A stretch of DNA of 64,000 bases from Salipiger sp. IMCC34102. Lineage in GTDB: Bacteria > Pseudomonadota > Alphaproteobacteria > Rhodobacterales > Rhodobacteraceae. The stretch covers positions 620,001 through 684,000 of the forward strand of contig NZ_SELQ01000001.1 in NCBI RefSeq assembly GCF_004145405.1. The letters run 5' to 3'. Under the pieces are notes generated by a model. It worked only from the letters and a program-made list of their open reading frames with translations, did not search any database and was not told where the DNA came from. Numbering within the stretch: the first letter of the stretch is position 1; each line of letters begins with the position of its first letter. Below, piece after piece: positions 63,783-64,000 of the stretch. The translations under genes were made by a program, and so were the position numbers.

Positions 63783-64000
63783 TCAATCGTCCAGGGCGAA
63801 GACCATCATGGCATTGCCGCCCTCGGGGCGGGAGACACCGGGCACCAGGTCCTCGTGGAAGGACTGCCAGCTGAACCCGCCGGTGCCGACCGGCACGCCG
63901 ATGTACTGGGTTCCGTCCACCTCGTAGGAGATGGGCATGCCGGAGGCCGACTGCGGCAGGCGCGTCTGCCACAGAACCTCGCCCGTGGTGTCGTCCATGG
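63783..64000 (-). CDS. PQQ-dependent dehydrogenase, C-terminal part only (cut by window edge)
   Basis: The last ~72 residues of a quinoprotein beta-propeller dehydrogenase: DDTTGEVLWQTRLPQSASGM, PISYEVDGTQYIGVPVGTGG and NAMMVFALDD. The W-motif GEVLWQ and GMPISYEVDG are characteristic of PQQ alcohol/aldehyde/polyol dehydrogenases. The substrate cannot be told from this end. The gene continues outside the window and leads the minus-strand operon with the MxaJ-like and lyase genes. Confidence 0.82.
   Translation of the reverse strand, partial: MDDTTGEVLWQTRLPQSASGMPISYEVDGTQYIGVPVGTGGFSWQSFHEDLVPGVSRPEGGNAMMVFALDD

Overview
The window is GC-rich chromosomal DNA with short intergenic gaps and many 1-4 base gene overlaps (ATGA, GTGA). 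The gene content and order point to an alphaproteobacterium of the Rhodobacterales (Roseobacter/Paracoccaceae type): a bztBCD-like amino-acid transporter, the rpmH-rnpA-yidD-ttcA-yidC-engB-argB run, a GTTC-N7-GTTC LexA box, TRAP transporters and a PQQ dehydrogenase. The species cannot be told from the sequence alone.

Bases 1-12,750 are core genome. They hold the end of a polar amino-acid ABC transporter; a minus-strand block for ribosomal protein L34, RNase P protein, membrane-protein insertion (YidD, YidC), tRNA thiolation (TtcA), a ribosome-assembly GTPase (EngB), arginine synthesis (ArgB) and a SixA-like phosphatase; then a TVP38 membrane protein coupled to a flavin disulfide reductase, and a sensor histidine kinase. 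The block ends in tRNA-Arg(ACG) at 12,753-12,829.

Bases 12,816-46,225 form a 33.4-kb genomic island. A 14-base copy of the tRNA 3' end recurs at 46,212-46,225, and a P4-type integrase begins just inside it. In order the island holds: an AlpA-like regulator and an unknown gene; a gene graveyard (ZnuA-like, IS3 transposase and serine recombinase remnants); a complete LacI-controlled sugar or polyol operon (dehydrogenase, isomerase, ABC importer) with twin operators; a decayed IS21 element carrying three related 41-43-base inserts; a RadC cut short by that IS; an iteron-like non-coding stretch; an HtpX protease; a two-gene, AT-richer membrane system of unknown function (30,504-33,967); a UmuD-UmuC cassette divergent from a second Y-family polymerase across a LexA box, with cysteine in place of the UmuD catalytic serine; a small XRE regulator pair; and a type III restriction-modification system. 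The unknown membrane pair is the best candidate for an undescribed system, because it lies among stress and defence genes.

Bases 46,226-64,000 are again chromosomal. A GH13 trehalose-synthase-like enzyme is followed by a siderophore-uptake set: a TonB receptor with an (Ala-Ile)11 signal-peptide repeat and an internal stop, a siderophore-interacting reductase and an exporter-fold ABC protein. The receptor and ABC genes share an upstream motif. A quinate/shikimate module follows: TetR, an AroE-like dehydrogenase, a QuiC-type dehydratase, a TRAP transporter whose dctQ/dctM junction appears mutated, a GntR regulator, an HMG-CoA-lyase-like enzyme, a periplasmic binding protein and the end of a PQQ dehydrogenase. 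Together these look like uptake and oxidation of quinate/shikimate-type or other carboxylic acids.
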